From NCBI GenBank assembly GCA_031290375.1, contig JAITNR010000243.1, positions 1 through 6,620 of the forward strand: a stretch of 6,620 bases of DNA, read 5' to 3'. A program made the position numbers and the translations under genes. Shown here piece by piece: positions 6,216 through 6,620 of this stretch. The DNA comes from Prevotellaceae bacterium (lineage in GTDB: Bacteria; Bacteroidota; Bacteroidia; Bacteroidales; Paludibacteraceae). The notes under the pieces are model-generated. The model was not told the origin of the DNA. It saw nothing but the letters and a program-made list of their open reading frames with translations, and did not search any database. The first letter of the stretch is position 1; every line of letters starts with the position of its first letter.

Positions 6216-6269
6216 CGTCTAAACGATTTTACAAAAACGTCTAAACGATTTGGGGAAAACGTTTAGACG
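6216..6269. repeat. Three copies of a 10-mer, two direct and one inverted
   Basis: CGTCTAAACG occurs at 6216-6225 and 6238-6247, and its reverse complement CGTTTAGACG at 6260-6269. The flanking bases are also shared (ATTT after each copy). Either direct copy can pair with the inverted one, so two mutually exclusive hairpins are possible. The block begins 18 bp after the HU stop. Confidence 0.9.
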
Positions 6270-6274
6270 ATTTT
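6238..6274 (+). terminator. Probable terminator hairpin of the HU gene
   Basis: CGTCTAAACG (6238-6247) pairs perfectly with CGTTTAGACG (6260-6269). Inside, after one A-A mismatch, TTT and AAA add three pairs around a GGGG loop. A short ATTTT (6270-6274) follows. On the opposite strand the same stem is followed by five T, so it could stop transcription from both sides. The short T-run makes efficiency uncertain. Confidence 0.5.
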
Positions 6275-6294
6275 GAAGAATGGTTCAGGCAACC

Positions 6295-6322
6295 GTAGAG
6301 ACGCACGGCTGTGCGTCTCTAC
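6295..6322. repeat. REP-like palindrome beginning with GTAG
   Basis: GTAGAGACGCAC (6295-6306) and GTGCGTCTCTAC (6311-6322) form a perfect 12-bp stem with a 4-nt GGCT loop. The GTAG head and GC-rich hairpin resemble REP elements mobilised by RAYT-type (TnpA-REP) transposases, and I recall similar GAGACGC palindromes scattered in Bacteroidota and cyanobacterial genomes. No transposase is in the window. It lacks a T-run, so it is not a standard terminator. Confidence 0.6.
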
Positions 6323-6350
6323 AAAATGGCACAAAAAAACAGCAACACAC

Positions 6351-6384
6351 AAAGTCTGCCGGACTTTAATACGGATAATCCCGT
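6351..6384. repeat. Two small adjacent hairpins
   Basis: AAAGTC (6351-6356) pairs with GACTTT (6362-6367) over a 5-nt loop, and CGTGT (6372-6376) pairs with ACACG (6380-6384) over GAA. Neither is followed by a T-run. They lie between the REP-like palindrome and the AATC repeat; function unknown. Confidence 0.45.
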
Positions 6385-6406
6385 GTGAAACACGCGGAAA
6401 GAAAAT

Positions 6407-6450
6407 AATCCTGTTAATCAAGTAAATCTTATGAAAATCAGGGTTCAGAC
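6407..6450. repeat. Degenerate AATC-spaced short tandem repeat
   Basis: AATC recurs at 6407-6410, 6416-6419, 6425-6428 and 6436-6439, spaced 9, 9 and 11 bp, and the block ends with CAGGGTTCAGAC (6439-6450). I recall similar runs of AATCCTGTAAATC-like units ending in TTCAGAC as dispersed intergenic repeats in Bacteroidota. No coding potential and no -7 box between here and the next gene. Confidence 0.5.
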
Positions 6451-6505
6451 AATATAATACAGAAAATATTTTTTAATTATTTAACTAAATAAAAATCATA
6501 ATATT

Positions 6506-6620
6506 ATGAGAAAGAAAATCAACTTTTTATTTTTAGCACTCGCCTTTATGGCTTTGAGTGCAGGTGTGGCAAATGCCCAAAATGTAGGCGATGTGTTTAA
6601 TGACGGCACATTAGTTTATA
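6506..6620 (+). CDS. Secreted protein, N-terminal fragment cut by the right edge
   Basis: ATG at 6506 opens 38 codons that run off the window. Residues 1-24 are a textbook Sec signal peptide: MRKK, a hydrophobic core (FLFLALAFMALSAG), and an ANA-QN cleavage site after residue 24. The mature start QNVGDVFNDGTLVY has the G-D-x-F...G-x-x-Y look of the first strand in many Bacteroidota surface proteins, including BspA-like leucine-rich repeat proteins, but that is inference from 14 residues. There is no lipobox cysteine, so it is not a typical lipoprotein. The leader upstream is very AT-rich and shows no TAnnTTTG box. Confidence 0.8.
   Translation, partial: MRKKINFLFLALAFMALSAGVANAQNVGDVFNDGTLVY

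Noticed and set aside
6216..6269. Possible CRISPR array from the repeated 10-mer
   Set aside because: Repeats are too short, one is inverted, spacing is 12 bp, and no cas gene is present.

Overview
This window looks like a chromosomal stretch from a member of the Bacteroidota, most likely Bacteroidales. The signs are AT-rich intergenic DNA, several promoters of the Bacteroides type (TAnnTTTG at -7), starts without Shine-Dalgarno sites, a DUF2851 gene, a BT0820-type HAD phosphatase, an HU gene of the Bacteroidota HU-HIG type, and a tmRNA with a GENxYALAA-type tag. It is mostly housekeeping DNA. I see no integrase, transposase, CRISPR array, toxin-antitoxin pair or defence operon.

Layout. Bases 1-316 hold the possible tail of an unrecognised + strand gene and an open but doubtful same-frame continuation. 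Two minus-strand genes follow: a small HAD hydrolase (317-733) and a DUF2851 protein (927-2201), each with its own -7 box. A divergent promoter region (2202-2380) separates DUF2851 from a 766-residue class A penicillin-binding protein (2381-4681), a bifunctional peptidoglycan synthase with all key catalytic motifs. Next is ssrA, the tmRNA (4888-5280), absent from any protein-only annotation. It has a promoter upstream, a rho-independent terminator downstream, and encodes the tag GENSYALAA.

The most interesting part is 5429-5814. A near-perfect promoter (TTTG-N19-TACCTTTG) starts a transcript with a strong internal hairpin, which then meets a strong rho-independent terminator about 300 nt later and only 50 nt before an HU-family gene (5815-6198). 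I see no separate HU promoter after that terminator. The segment is therefore either a free ~300-nt small RNA or a long attenuator leader controlling HU. I do not recognise it as a known family.

After HU, bases 6199-6505 are packed with structure: a thrice-repeated 10-mer that builds a terminator-like hairpin, a perfect 12-bp GTAG-type palindrome resembling a REP element, two smaller hairpins, and a short AATC-spaced repeat. The window ends in the first 38 codons of a secreted protein with a clear signal peptide.

Apart from the two divergent genes sharing 2202-2380, the genes look independently transcribed and do not form a shared pathway. Their common themes are growth (cell wall synthesis, ribosome rescue) and nucleoid organisation.
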